A DNA stretch of 64,000 nucleotides. Origin: Tenodera sinensis (Eukaryota > Arthropoda > Insecta > Mantodea > Mantidae). The stretch is from contig CM060964.1 of the NCBI GenBank assembly GCA_030765045.1, positions 279,546,888-279,610,887 on the forward strand, read 5' to 3'. A program made the position numbers and the translations under genes. The notes under the pieces were generated by a model. The model was given only the letters and a program-made list of their open reading frames with translations, was not told where the DNA came from and made no database searches. Shown here piece by piece: positions 1 to 11,322 of the stretch (positions are counted from its first letter, which is position 1; each line of letters opens with the position of its first letter).

Positions 1-1
1 G

Positions 2-476
2 ATAACAACTGCCCCATATACTTTCCGGGATGACATCTGGAGTAGTGGTCCTTTTTGCCAACTCAAAAGAGTGCTGGATAATGCCATCCATATATTCATG
101 TGCCTCAAGGTAACCAACTATTTTCATCGTGCTTAGATGCTTACACTTGAAAGAGTGAGTCCAGGCCCACAATGATAAGCAATGGCTGTGGTTGTCTTCT
201 TGAAATACTTCTGCCACCAGGTTTTGATATCTTCAGTGTCTATTACTGTTGCCATGAAAGCATTTAAATGTTTCCTAGCTGATAATATTAGAGACTGTAT
301 TCAAATGGAGTATATACTCTATCATGATGACTAAGGACACACTTTATTAGACCAAAGTCGCAGTCACATGGTAAGAAACAATGGCCTCTTTCTGGAAAGT
401 ATTGGCAGATGACATTGAAGTTTCCTGTCAGTGGAATCCTTAATTGGCTGTAGGAGTCATGCTTAATACAGGACAA
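2..476 (-). pseudogene. Decayed DDE-type transposase remnant at window start
   Basis: Read on the minus strand, three overlapping open stretches in different frames join into one broken protein. The first (476 to 288) has NVICQYFPERGHCFLPCD followed by DFG, then YTPFEY. The next holds ARKHLNAFMATVI and DTEDIKTWWQKYF. The last (about 226 to 2) holds LAKRTTTPDVIPESIWGSC and runs off the window. The order GH-[SC]-[FY]-LPCD..DFG, YTP.E[YW], then K.WW..[FY]..K is, from memory, that of the catalytic-core end of a transposase-like family common in arthropod genomes. At least two frameshifts make it non-functional. It sits in the intron downstream of host exon 692-884. I am fairly sure it is coding debris of a DNA transposon; the superfamily is not resolved. 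Confidence 0.5.
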
Positions 477-691
477 CTTTCTGTTTCACACTAATTGATA
501 GGTTGAAGAGTAAGAAACAAAATGTATATTTCAACTTATTTTTCCAAAAAGTGAACTTGTTTCCTTTTTCAAATCACTGATTCAATTAATGTTACCATCT
601 CCTTGCAGAGCAGTATTTCTAGTCTCAACAAACTATACAAATACATTTCTACTCTTTAAAAATTAGTTTCTTTCCAAGGGCAAATACTAAC

Positions 692-884
692 CATTGTCCA
701 CATATTTTACATAAGAATCATTAGAGATGCTGGTGTCAAAATTGGCCATTAATGGAGCTATGTATTGTGTTGCAGCCAGCCAGGAATGAACATATTCTCC
801 TGTATACAAGAATCCTCCAGTAGCAATTGTTACATTCCTTACTAAATGTCCATAGAATGGAAAATCAAAACTCAATTTCACAGT
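692..884 (-). CDS. Plexin domain-containing protein, visible exon 4 of 4
   Basis: This exon encodes the heart of the extracellular plexin-like domain of a PLXDC1/2 (TEM7) orthologue, a type I membrane protein family whose vertebrate members are cell-surface receptors. The reading TVKLSFDFPFYGHLVRNVTI, then ATGGFLYTGE, then LAATQYIAPLMANFD, is almost residue for residue that of the family. It ends in YVDNG. NVT is a possible N-glycosylation site. The minus-strand acceptor is a poly-T tract and CAG before 884; the donor is G|GTTAGT just below 692. Length is 193 nt; it enters in phase 0 and leaves in phase 1. The preceding exon ends SHRRAA in phase 0, giving the family sequence [ST]HR[QR]AA-x-V-x-LSFDFPFYGH across the junction. 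The next exon (WDHV region in the family) is not in the window. Confidence 0.93.
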
Positions 885-1518
885 CTGAAAAAAAAAAAGA
901 TGACAAGATAAAAATTATTTTTAAATTTAACTTTGTTTCTCAAGAGCTGATTACATAATGGAATTTTATTTTCAAATCAAGTGGATATAACACAGAGAGA
1001 TCAACAATATTTAAAATGTTTGAGCACCTTTTTATTCCACAGATTTGTAGAAAAGTACTTTTTGGAAAACACAGACTTGCACAACTACATGTTTCTTTGC
1101 AAGTGGATGAGAAAATCCACTTCAGAGGTGTTTTGTGATGGCTCAGCTAGCTCTTTGCCGAGTTTTTGAAAGCAGCCACACTTGCATTTTGTCAACTACT
1201 GCATTATGAGACTAATATTAACTTTGGGTAATATTATTTAATTTTCAAGTAATTCTTTAATGCATCTGCTCCAAAGCTTTTTTTTTATGAAAACGAGTTT
1301 TGTTTTAACTTTGGACAAAAGAACAAAATAAAATAAATTTATTTTAGTTCAATATTTACTAATATGCTTTTAAAAACCAAATAAGTGTTTAAATACCAAA
1401 ATCTGAAAGTAAAAAGCCTTTGGCATTTATTTGGCATTCAATAAAGAGAAGTACTGACTTCTATTTTTCAGAAAACTTTGAAATGTTATCCTAAAAATAT
1501 AACTTTCAGTATACTTAC
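885..1518 (-). other. Short intron, no recognisable content
   Basis: This is the 634-bp A+T-rich intron between the two adjacent host exons. The short open frames on either strand have no recognisable domain. I see no repeat shared with the rest of the window. Confidence 0.7.
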
Positions 1519-1653
1519 TGCAGCCCTCCGATGGGATTGGGATAGCATGTCATTGATCTGGATATCTGTTCTATTTGCCATCTCTACCCAGTAAGAATGT
1601 CCTACTTTTTCGTCATAGCTTATAAAACAACTATTATAGTACTGATGATAATC
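1519..1653 (-). CDS. Plexin domain-containing protein, visible exon 3 of 4
   Basis: The exon is 135 nt (45 codons), phase 0 at both ends. It translates as DYHQYYNSCF, then HSYWVEMANRTDIQINDML, then SQSHRRAA. Vertebrate PLXDC proteins have D-H-x-Y-Y, LWV.(L/I), and LSNTHRQAA in the same order and spacing, so this is the start of the conserved extracellular domain. The minus-strand acceptor is TTAATTTCAG before 1653 and the donor is GCA|GTAAGT just below 1519. NRT is a potential N-glycosylation site. The intron to the next exon (692-884) is 634 bp and holds nothing I recognise. The intron upstream, to 20509, is 18.9 kb and carries most of the transposon nest of the left half of the window. Confidence 0.93.
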
Positions 1654-2890
1654 CTGAAATTAAGAACAAAACTAGAATTCAGAAAAATGCTTGCAGTAAG
1701 TGAAGGCTATTATAAGGTACTTAATTTACATCCATGTTTATCTACTAGACATACATGTATTTTCAAAAAACATTTAATATCTCTGCAGAGGGCACCAAAG
1801 TCAGTTTATCCTACACCACAACTACATCAACACTTGCATTAACAGTTCACACTCAGTGATGTGTTTTAGCAACAGATTTGGTCAGATAACTTATTGGTTG
1901 GCAATAGCCACTGCTTCTTTTATTAGTAAAGAATCTGGGCAGGGGTGAAACAGAAGTACTGCACTGATTTTTATGTGAGGAGAGACTTGGAGACTTGGTG
2001 TCCCCTGTATTCACGATTCAAAAGATGCAATATCGATACATAATGACAATATACACAACATTCTAACATAAGCTCTAAATGTGCAAAGACACATCAATTG
2101 TAGGCTGTGCCACTCACTGTGTACTGGTGTTGTCTGCTTGAGACTCACCTGCCTTCAGTCTATGCCTCCCCTACCTCAGCTAACTATGTGTGCTTATTGT
2201 AGCATTCTTGCCCCCCCCCCCCCCGGACTTATAATGCTGAATGCACTGCAACACAGGTATAGAGACTAGTCTCTGCTACTTTTATATATGAGTAAAAAGT
2301 CACCCTGTTTGTGTTCATATTAATTCTTTAATTGTGTAATTTTAGCACATATTTTTGTTATGTCACCAATATGAATGAGTCAGCAAATAAAAAACTTACA
2401 GAATTTTTATTAAGAATTAGTTTTTCGTCATTAACATACAAAAAAATGTGAATTAAAGGACAAGAGACCTACTCTTACATTCAATGTAGTTTTAAGTGAA
2501 ACCAAAACAAAAACATACTTTTCGGACTGCCTGGCATGAGAAGTATAAATGGCTGACTGCAAATGCTGTTAATAACAGGTAATATTGTTATATATGCCTT
2601 CTATTTGGTGGTAAATAGGAATGGTACAATGAGGGCATTTGTACAATAAAGAACTTTGACAGGAAAGTGCAAAAGCATCCAATATCAAAATATCACATGC
2701 AGAACAAATAAACCTTTCAGTTACTGGGCAAAACGGTAGCTACTACTTGGCAAAGCCCTGAGGCATATCAGAAAGAATGTGAAATTGCCCAGCTGTTTAC
2801 ATGAGCTTATCAAACAAACACGATGATACTACCTCTGTTCAGATGCAATCATATCTTCAGGACTACATCTCATATATCGGCAGGTGCGAG
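1654..2890. other. Intronic sequence with a poly-C tract
   Basis: This part of the large host intron has no coding signal I can support. A run of about 14 cytosines lies at 2210-2224. Similar C-tracts recur near 9380, 9465, 29651 and 43507. Nothing else is recognisable. Confidence 0.5.
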
Positions 2891-3767
2891 ATATCATCTA
2901 TTTGAGAGGTAAAACTGGAACTTAAAAATTCAATGCCACAACTGGGATTTGAACCACAGACCTTCCGCTTACCGGGCGGACGCTCTAACCACTGAGCTAT
3001 TGTGACAAACTGCCAGAATGGCATTAAATTCTCAAACCAGTTCGTATTTCTCCTGGTAAACCATAAAGGCAGTCTCACATCAGACAAATTACGCCAATGG
3101 TGACTTACTATTGTAAGTACTTTATATCCCAGGATTAAATAACCTTCAGATGGTAATTATTATTTATTTATGCCAACAAACTTACTGTTGGTGTTTTTAA
3201 ACACACAAGCCGTGTGTGGGCAAAGTTTGAGAGGTAGAACTGGAACTTAAAAATTCAATGCCACAACTGGGATTTGAACCACAGACCTTCCGCTTACCGG
3301 GCGGACGCTCTAACCACTGAGCTATTGTGACAAACTGCCAGAATGGCATTAAATTCTCAAACTTTGCCCACACGCGGCTTGTGTGTTTAAAAACACCAAC
3401 AGTAAGTTTGTTGGCATAAATAAATAATAATTACCATCTGAAGGTTATTTAATCCTGGGATATAAAGTACTTACAATAGTAAGTCACCATTGGGGTAATT
3501 TGTCTCTGATGTGAGACTGCCTTTATGGTTTACCAGGAGAAATACGAACTGGTTTGAGAATTTAATGCCATTCTGGCAGTTTGTCACAATAGCTCAGTGG
3601 TTAGAGCATCCCCCCGGTAAGCGGAAGGTCTGTGGTTCAAATCCCAGTTGTGGCATTGAATTTTTAAGTTCCAGTTCTACCTCTCAAACTTTGCCCACAC
3701 ACGGCTTGTGTGTTTAAAAACACCAACAGTAAGTTTGTTGGCATAAATAAATAATATCATCTATTTG
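2891..3767. mobile_element. Composite palindromic tRNA-SINE insertion with 14-bp TSD
   Basis: The duplication ATATCATCTATTTG lies at 2891-2904 and 3754-3767, so 2905-3753 entered as one unit. It holds three tRNA-like promoters with A box TAGCTCAGTGG and B box GGTTCAAATCC: 2934-3005 (-), 3259-3330 (-) and 3584-3655 (+). The right half reads as a normal SINE: head, body GTTCCAGTTCTACCTCTCAAA, then TTTGCCCACACACGGCTTG, ending in a short ATAAATAAATAAT tail. The left arm (about 2900-3230) is a near-perfect reverse complement of the right arm (about 3360-3690), separated by the middle copy. The whole is therefore a palindrome of about 0.85 kb. The tRNA-like parts are SINE heads, not tRNA genes: they are flanked by SINE body and the anticodon arm is irregular. 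An inverted SINE dimer is the simplest reading (inference). Confidence 0.8.
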
Positions 3768-4826
3768 TTTATTACTGACTATACGCCAAGTTACTATTAT
3801 TTCACTCCTCTAATAAGCAAGATAAGAAGCAATCACAGAGCACAACTACCAAGGTCAATACGTCATCACTTTGCCAAATAGTACCTGGAATGGTTAGATT
3901 TGCTAGCTCCAGGAGAGTAGTTAATCAGATCATTTGTCATCTTCAGCCTTTAAAGGACTTCACCAGATATCCAGAATGATTTAATAGAAATGATAACTGT
4001 GGCAGTTAATGAAAAAATAAAAGCTGAAATTCAGAACTGCAATTTCATTTTGATTCAAGCAGATGAAACTTTAGATGTGCAAGAGTCAAATGAGTATAAG
4101 TAATATTCAGATACTGTATTGAAGATAGAATTGAGGAAAGATTTGCTGGATTTTACAATGTTTCTGGTGATAAAGCTGCTGAAGGATTGTCAAATATTGT
4201 TCTTGCAGTATTGCAAGAATGGAATGTGGAAGGAAAGGTGGTTAGTCAAACATGTGATGGTGCTTCAGTTACGGCTGGCAGAGAAAGAGGACTACAACAA
4301 TTATTGGCAAAGCAGTTTTGTCTACATGCACCATTTATTCATTGTTATGTATATCAGTTGAAACTGGTACTATTATATACCTCCAAAACCAAACTACAAG
4401 TGTGTATATTTGTAAGTGATCTGACTACATTCCATTCATTTTTCAACAAGTCATCAAAACAAACTGTATTGTTAACTGAGAAAGGATTTAAATTGCTACA
4501 TGCAAGCAATATTTGCTGGAACTTTCGTTCCAGGACAGTTTTGACAATATCAAATAATTTCCTAGAGCTATATAGTGTTTTTTGTGCTATAATTGACAAT
4601 ATAGACTCTCAAAGGGATCTAGAGTCTCTGGGCTGTGCTGTGGAATTGAAACAACAGATGGGTGATCCTGTGTTTGTCCACTTGTTTTGCTTATATCGAG
4701 TGTTCTTTCTGTATGTTGATCATCTTTCTAGTGCTCTTCAATAAAAAGCTGTCAGTATAACTGTTTGCCACGTTGAAATAGTAACTGTGTTGAGAAACAT
4801 GCAACAGTTAAGAAAGGAAACATTTG

Positions 4827-5112
4827 AGAGGTAGAACTGGAACTTAAAAATTCAATGCCACAACTGGGATTTGAACCACAGACCTTCCACTTACCAGGCG
4901 GCTGCTCTAACCATTGAGCTATTGTGACAAACTGCCAGAATGGCATTAAATTCTCAAACCAGTTCGTATTTCTCCTGGTAAACCACAAAGGCAGTATCAC
5001 ATCAGAGACAAATTACCCCAATGGTGACTTACTATTGTAAGTACTTTATGCCCACACACGGCTTGTGTGTTTAAAAACACCAACAGTAAGTTTGTTGGCA
5101 TAAATAAATAAT
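4827..5112 (-). mobile_element. tRNA-SINE with inverted 5' part, 13-bp TSD
   Basis: The duplication AAGGAAACATTTG lies at 4814-4826 and 5113-5125. Inside, the tRNA-like head (4856-4927) and 5' region run on the minus strand. From about 5049 the sequence switches to the plus-strand 3' body (GCCCACACACGGCTTG) and ends in the normal ATAAATAAATAAT tail. In an ordinary copy (3505-3753) those two parts are collinear and meet at CTCTCAAACTTTGCCC. This copy therefore has its 5' part inverted with a few bases lost at the switch, the product expected from twin priming during target-primed reverse transcription. It interrupts the hAT remnant. Confidence 0.8.
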
Positions 5113-5245
5113 AAGGAAACATTTGTTGGTGAATGCATTAAATACAGCTTGAGTTTGAATGCCAAATTAACATTCTGTGACAATCAGAAGACATGAGGGT
5201 ACAATCTTACGAGATACTAAATTGTTCAGATGGGAGGAAGATTTC

Positions 5246-5539
5246 TTACCTCTACCTCCACCCCCACCCTCACTCCTATTTCACCCCCATCCCACCTCCA
5301 CCTTCAACCTCTCCATATGGAGGACTGACACACCCTAGGACCTACAAGCCTGTGCCTAAGGGCAGATGCCTGTAGGGAAGCAGACAAACCTCTGGACCAG
5401 ACAGAGTGAAGACGGAAGCAGGTAGTCAGCACCAGAAGAGTGAGGAAGAGGATTATGATATGTGGGTCCCTGGGATAGAACCTGGGCCACCTTGGTGATA
5501 GGAGAATGGTCTAACCACTCGGCCATGGTGCTGCCAAAC
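5246..5539 (-). mobile_element. tRNA-derived SINE, second family, 9-bp TSD
   Basis: The minus strand reads a tRNA-like head at about 5464-5531 with A box TGGCCGAGTGG and B box GGTTCTATCCC. A body with no coding sense follows, then a 3' end rich in GGTGGAGG repeats. GAAGATTTC flanks it at 5237-5245 and 5540-5548. The head is related to that of the SINE at 24846-25087, but the bodies differ, so these are two subfamilies or a head shared by different tails. It interrupts the old hAT transposase. Confidence 0.75.
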
Positions 5540-6069
5540 GAAGATTTCCCCAAATTCTATTTGTTGAATTGCTGAATGAAAGGTATTTCCTGGGCTACCA
5601 AAAAGGATTCCTAAAGTTGAAACTGCTTCAGTTATTAGAACAGTACCCTTTTTTCAAACAAGAACAACCTGAAAATGAACTGTGCAACATTTACACTGAT
5701 GAAGAAAAAACACCTATCTCAAAAGATGTTTTTAAAATACATTGTTAACAATGATTTAGATTCTGTTTAAGGAAGCAACAAAATTAATGCATTTGGTTAC
5801 TACCCTACTCACAACTACAACAACCAGTGAATGAAGCATGAGTACTCTTAAAAGATGAAAAATTATTTAAGAAATTCAATTTCCACCACTTGACTGTTGT
5901 GTTTGAGTACATTAGCAATTGAAGAACTATCCAGTAATCAGATATTTGTAGAGGAAGTTATACACTTATTCATGGAAAGAAAAGGCAGATACACTGTGCA
6001 CAAGAAAATATAACTACTTCCCTTGCTGTTGGAGTTCTCCAAATTTGTCATTGCTTCTTACACAGGTTA

Positions 6070-8329
6070 GCAATTCATAGCCATAGTTGCAGTTGTAGTC
6101 ACACTAGAAGTAGTTTTGTGATTTGTTTTATTTCATGTACTTTGTTTTGTTTGTTTCTTGCATTATCTTTTTGTCTATTTTAACTGCAGACTCTCTCCAA
6201 CCTTGAAAACCACACTATACCAATGATTTTTACTCTCTGTGGATACTGAGAGAATACATAATGTTTATGTACCACATTTCTTTACTGCAATGCTTACTCA
6301 AAAATTTAGGTATAAATGTTGTAAGAGATTGTACTCTTTTCTTCTTTTGCTTGGAATCATTTGAGATCTACTCATATTGCAATGATTAATGCAAGTTTGC
6401 TAACACACACCTGAGTCAATGGTGCTGAGAAACAACTTGCAAACATGTTGCATTGCTGCCTCCCTGTGTGATCTATTCAGTTGTTATTGCTTTAATCAGA
6501 ACACGGACTTGAGCACTGTCCAAATGCTGGCTGCTCTTTGAGTGTATGAATGTAATCAGTGTGATGCCACATAGAGGTCTTAGTTGCATAGGTACCTTCC
6601 TGTACCACTTGCTTATTAATTCTGATACACAGCCTTAGTTGCCTTCCTGTAGAGTCTATTTATTTCTATTATTTGTGAATAGAACTTTGGGGTCTGTCCA
6701 GTCCAGTTAAAGGTAGAAAATGAGTACATTAATAATAGGAAACTACACTCACTTTTCAAAATTTCTGTAACATGTTTCAAGACTAGTTTTCTCCATTATA
6801 ACCACACATTGACTCAAAATATTTTGAAGGCATTCAATGCAATATTTACCTAAGAGAAACCATGAAAATACCCAGTCTGTAACACTGGTGAATGGCACTT
6901 GAGCTAGGACCTTCTGAATGCAGATATTGTTTTGTTTATACTATACTGTTCACTCACGTTTCCATTTAGTATAACCAGAAGATTATTACACCCAATTTTG
7001 CAATTGAAGTTTCATAGGTTTTGAATGAAAACATTTCCAAAGTGAGTTATGATCTGTTCATTCCTGTAATTTGACATCATGTAACTTTACTACTTTGTGG
7101 GAATATTGTTATGGACAGGTTATTCTCCTGAGATTCTTGGGCTTTTTGAAAAAGCTCATTATTCATCCATTTCATTTCTTTGATGATGATGATGATGATA
7201 AACCTCTATTGCACATTGCAGATATTGTTACACACCATATATTAAACACAATGGACAAATAGTGCCTCATTTGACATTAAATTTACCTATTCATATTAAG
7301 CCTTGAATAATTTTGGACTTCCTTTGTGTAGTGAAGATAGAGGTAAACTGACTTTTGCACCAACCTATGTATCAGATATCCTTTCTTAAAAGCATAGCCA
7401 GGTTTCTATAAAATTATGGCTTAATTTTTATTTTACATTCTATTAAGATGAGTGATTTTCATAGACAGAATTCATACTTACAGCCCATCTATGTTGCATG
7501 TAAAAAAAGAGAAAGCACATTAATTAGGTATTAATTGGAAGAATGTTTAATGTGGAAAGCACATGAAAAATAACTTCCTTGAGCAATACCAATATCACTG
7601 TTCCAATGCTAGTTGTTACTTAATACTCAAACTTGCATTTGAAACTGTAAAGAATAAGAATCACCTATTCTAGAATTTTGTTCTCTCCTGTGATCCTATA
7701 ATACTCTATTATATTTGTAGCATGTAAGGGTCATAAAACAACTTAAATTACCAAAAGTAAGAATTATGCTTTTAGATTATTTATAATTTAACCATTTTCC
7801 ATGATGATCAATCAGATTAAATACTACTTTGCTTTGTTACCTTTAAGGCTTTTCTCTTTAACATAATTTAAACAGCATTGCCCTTTTTCTTTATTTATTT
7901 TCTTGTTTCCATCTGCATATTTTCCAATTTCAATTAGTTAGATAATCAAACTTGGCTAACTGGAATGTTTTTCAATTAATTATTCCTTAACTCAAACTTT
8001 ACTTTTGTCCCCTTGAGTTTGTTATGTAAATACTGCATAAATATCATCTTTTATTCAAACAGTTTTGTTTAATTCAAAGAAAAAATTTTAGAGTGACACC
8101 AAGTTATGAAATGTGGAGTTCCCTTCCACCCTGCCACTATGATAATGGATGCCCCTCTAATTCTAAAACTGAAATCTTGTACTGTTAGCACTTTTTCTGC
8201 TTTCAAAAAGTGAGAGACATGACAATGAATTACCTCTCAGGAAGACAGTGGAATTTGTAGAATCAGCAGACACTGTGTTAGAAGAGTACAAGGTTGAGTC
8301 AGATTCTGATATATCAACAAGGCTTCAAT
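6070..8329. other. Intronic sequence, nothing recognised
   Basis: This is A+T-rich intron between the decayed hAT and the 8.3-17.2 kb nest. A short GAT microsatellite lies at about 7181-7200. No open frame here looks like a gene and I found no sequence shared with other parts of the window. Confidence 0.5.
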
Positions 8330-8879
8330 GGGTGGTATAAATAAAAGCAAGCATTAGCTTTTTCTCACTAATTCGGAGCAAGAGGTTGGTTTCGTATAAA
8401 TAAAAACCTTCCGCTCCATCTCCTTGCTAAAGCTTCCAGACCTTGACCGCGGAGCTATTGCTCGCAAAATGGTATAAATAAAAACCTGCTTTCCTCGCTC
8501 CGACGAAGCTTTTGCTGGCTTTTTCTTAGGTAGCTATGTAGGTTTGCTCACTCAGGCAGTACCATGGCCAGGATTTCCTTCTCCCACAACTAGCTTATTG
8601 CCAATTAGTTTCAAATCACTTTTGGACTTCATTCTTGTTTTTAAGTTGCTTTTTTTTTTTATTATTTGCATCTCGCTGATGTATGTTTTAAACTCTTCCT
8701 CCACTTGTTGCTTTACTGTAGCTACTGCTAAACTTTTGCGCTTATTTTCTGTGCTTTTAATAGAATGTCCTGATTTTCCTTCAATAGAGGAACAAAGTGC
8801 CTCATAAATACACTGCTTTCTTCAACCATGGTGACTGAAATACATACGTGTTGTAAAATATAATAAACTCTACTCTTGG

Positions 8880-9180
8880 AGATATTTGCTGCTATATCAG
8901 CTCCGATGATACAAGGACATTTTTCTGAGGTGTTGTGATCTTGCCTGGTTAGAATGCGAGTGATGTCATAGTGATCCACTTTCATTACCGGAAACCTGAT
9001 AATGGAATCAAAACATATACGAACGTGCTTATACAAATATGCAGCAGGTATGAAGAGCATAATGCTCGTACAAATCAAGGTCGAATTATACGTATAAAAT
9101 AAGCTTATATGAAACTCTTTCACAAAGTAGGTATAGCTTTAATTCAGATAACTCTTTTATAATCTTAGAATTGCCTATTT
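8880..9180 (+). repeat. Direct repeat, copy also at 16430-16720
   Basis: Shared blocks are AATAGTGATCC-like and CTCATTACCG-like sequence, then TATAGCTTTAATT and TATAATCTTAGAATT. They occur in the same order and orientation in the right arm of the outer element at about 16430-16720. Divergence is high, roughly a fifth to a quarter by eye. An open frame on the minus strand (9123-8728) has no recognisable domain. Confidence 0.5.
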
Positions 9181-9363
9181 TGATGTTCCATAAATTGTAA
9201 TTGCACAGTTCTAGAACAGATCAACAGAACACTAGTAAAAGTAATCTTTCAGTTTATCACTTGTAATACACGCAGATCATCAAATTATGGGAATCTAGGT
9301 TTAAATTTATAAAAAGGATAATCGCCATGTGTTGGAAGTTCGGATAAATCCCAATTACTGTTT

Positions 9364-9534
9364 CATTTATCCCTGCCCCCCCCCCCAAAAAAAAAGAAAT
9401 TGATGTAAACTGTGTGCTTTAATTAGATGCAGATTTTTTGTGTAGTAAGACATTTATCCCTGCCCCCCCCCCCCAAAAAAGAAATTGACGTAAACTGTGT
9501 GCTTTAATTGGATACACATTTTTTGTGTAGTAAG
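9364..9534 (+). repeat. Two-copy tandem repeat with C-tract
   Basis: A unit of about 82 bp is present twice: ATTTATCCCTG, a run of 11-12 C, a run of A, then GAAATTGA(T/C)GTAAACTGTG and TTTTTTGTGTAGTAAG. The second copy ends exactly where the hAT element was inserted. The repeated GTAGTAAG is part of the unit, so the target duplication at the element's right end is the informative one. Confidence 0.75.
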
Positions 9535-10171
9535 TAGGGCTAGGAAGTTCATGCATTTGCATGTTTTTTCATAGGGGTTAAAAATGTATGCTTTTACATT
9601 ATGTGCACGAATTATGGAACTTTCAGTTATTTGGACGTGATTTTATGGTGCATATAACTGCATATTTTCTTGATTTTTGATAAATGCATATTATTTCAAT
9701 ATTATAGCCCCTATATTGCATATTTTAATGGTTTTTTATTATTTTTTTCCATCTGGATAATATTTATCATATTGGTAGTATTGCACATGATACAAATCAC
9801 AAAGGTTTCAATATTATAGCCCCTATCTTGCATATTTAATGATTTTTATGTTTTTTTTAATTACTTTTTTCCATCTGCATAATATTTTTCATATTGGTAG
9901 TAGTAGATTTCAGTGGGTCATGGAATTGAGAAATGTACCATGAGAATTATGTGCGTTTCATTTGCAGTTTTTAAGTTAATTTGAGCTTAATAAACAATAT
10001 TTCTGAATACACAGTGCAGTGATACAATTGTGCGTGTTTTGTGATAATAAAATCTGTGTAAACATAACATTCAGTGACATAATTAAGCCACTGGCAGGGA
10101 ACTTTCCCTAACCTATATAGGTTATCTTTTCTGTTCCTTTTTCTTTACGTTCAACAAAATCAGCATTAAAT

Positions 10172-11322
10172 ATGGCACAACAAAGCTCATCCAGCTTCTC
10201 TAATAGTAATGAAAGCTGTTTAAAGAGAATAAGAATGGATAATGAAATCACTATACCAACATCAAATGCTTTTGCACCTCTAGCCAGCCTTGATGAACAA
10301 CATGTACAAGAATCAGCAGCACAACCAGTGATGGAAAATTCACAGATAAGTAAACCTCCACCAATTTATATTCACAACATACACGACATGAATGCCATGA
10401 TTAAAGAACTAAATTCCCTTAATTGTGGAGAATTTAGATACAAGACAGTGGAGAATAATGTAGTTAAGCTAAATATGGATCTAATAGAAGGATATAGAAA
10501 AGTAACTGCGTTCTTAGAAATGCACAAGGCAGAATATCACACCTATAAATTAAAATCTGATAGGGCTTTCAGAGTAGTTATAAGAGGACTACATTACACC
10601 TGCAGCACAGAATTAATGATGGCTGAATTAAAAGAGCTGGGATATGAACCATTACAAATGTTACCAGTCAGACACCCAGTCACAAAATTACCCATACCAC
10701 TGTTTTTTCTGGACCTAAAACCAAATTAAAAAAATCCAGAAATCTATAACCTAACCCGGCTTTACAATGCTGTTATTAAAGTAGAGCCACCCAAACCAAA
10801 GCGAGAAATTATACATGTCAACAATATGGGCATACCAAAAACTTTTGTAATCAAACAGCAAGATACGTAAAATGTGAAGGACTTCATCTCACGGAAAATT
10901 GCAACAAACCAAAGGACACCCTGCCGATATGCACAAACTGCAAAGGATGTCATCCAGCCAACTACAAGGGTTGTCCCGAATATCAAAGACTCCAGAGAAG
11001 ATCTCCTAAATTCCAGCAAACCACAGTCAGGAAGCATCCATTAATCGCTGCCACAACTCAGAACGCAACAACAGTAACAGCACAAACTGCAACTACAAAC
11101 CAAGGAGGATCAGCTCTACCCAACTACACTGACGCTACCAATAGACCTACTTATGCTTATGTTGCAGGTAACTCCAGAAACAAACAAGATAACACTGTTA
11201 ACACAATAAATAGCACAGTAATGACTGATATGATCAAAAAGATTGACATGCTTTTATCACTACTTCAAACTACCATTAACACATTAAATATCTTGATTCC
11301 AAAAATACTGCACAATGAATAA
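10172..11322 (+). pseudogene. Jockey-1 ORF1 (gag-like RNA-binding protein), broken
   Basis: ORF1 encodes the nucleic-acid-binding partner of a LINE. The first open part (185 codons) has a low-complexity Ser-rich start and a PPPIYIHNI motif. A domain follows with FRVVIRGLHYTCSTELMM, RHPVTKLPIPLFFLDL, typical of the PRE_C2HC domain next to gag zinc knuckles. A TAA at 10727-10729 interrupts it, the same frame continues to about 10815, and then a one-base shift leads into a Cys/His region (YGHTKNFC, CEGLHLTENC, CTNCKGCHPANYKGC). The protein ends in a leucine-rich tail. One knuckle has lost a cysteine. The start codon at 10172 is the first ATG of the frame. The stop at 11320-11322 lies inside the start of ORF2. 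Confidence 0.82.

Larger units (their letters stand above)
3990..6000 (+). pseudogene. Decayed hAT-superfamily transposase
   Basis: A broken plus-strand protein starts near 3990 with a segment ending QADETLDVQ. It continues as YCIEDRIEERFAGFY, a stretch around DKAAEGLSNIVLAVLQEW, then SQTCDGASV and HAPFIHCYVYQL. That order (AD[EG]T.D, CDGAS, C..H.L..V) is the catalytic core of hAT transposases of the DUF4371 or zinc-finger MYM-like type. Near 5840 a remnant MSTLKR plus a leucine-rich stretch looks like the C-terminal dimerisation domain. There are several stops and frameshifts, and two SINEs (4827-5112 and 5246-5539) have landed in it, so it is an old dead copy. The element ends were not identified. 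Confidence 0.7.

Noticed and set aside
1..691. Next plexin-domain exon (WDHV region)
   Set aside because: Read in all minus-strand frames; only transposase debris is found, so the exon must lie before the window.
2934..5531. tRNA genes suggested by clean A and B boxes
   Set aside because: All lie inside SINE bodies with target duplications, and the anticodon arms are irregular. The same applies to 25016-25086 and 29286-29357.
8728..9123. Minus-strand 131-codon frame as a gene of the outer element
   Set aside because: No domain, no support from the partner repeat at 16430-16720, which is not open in the same frame.
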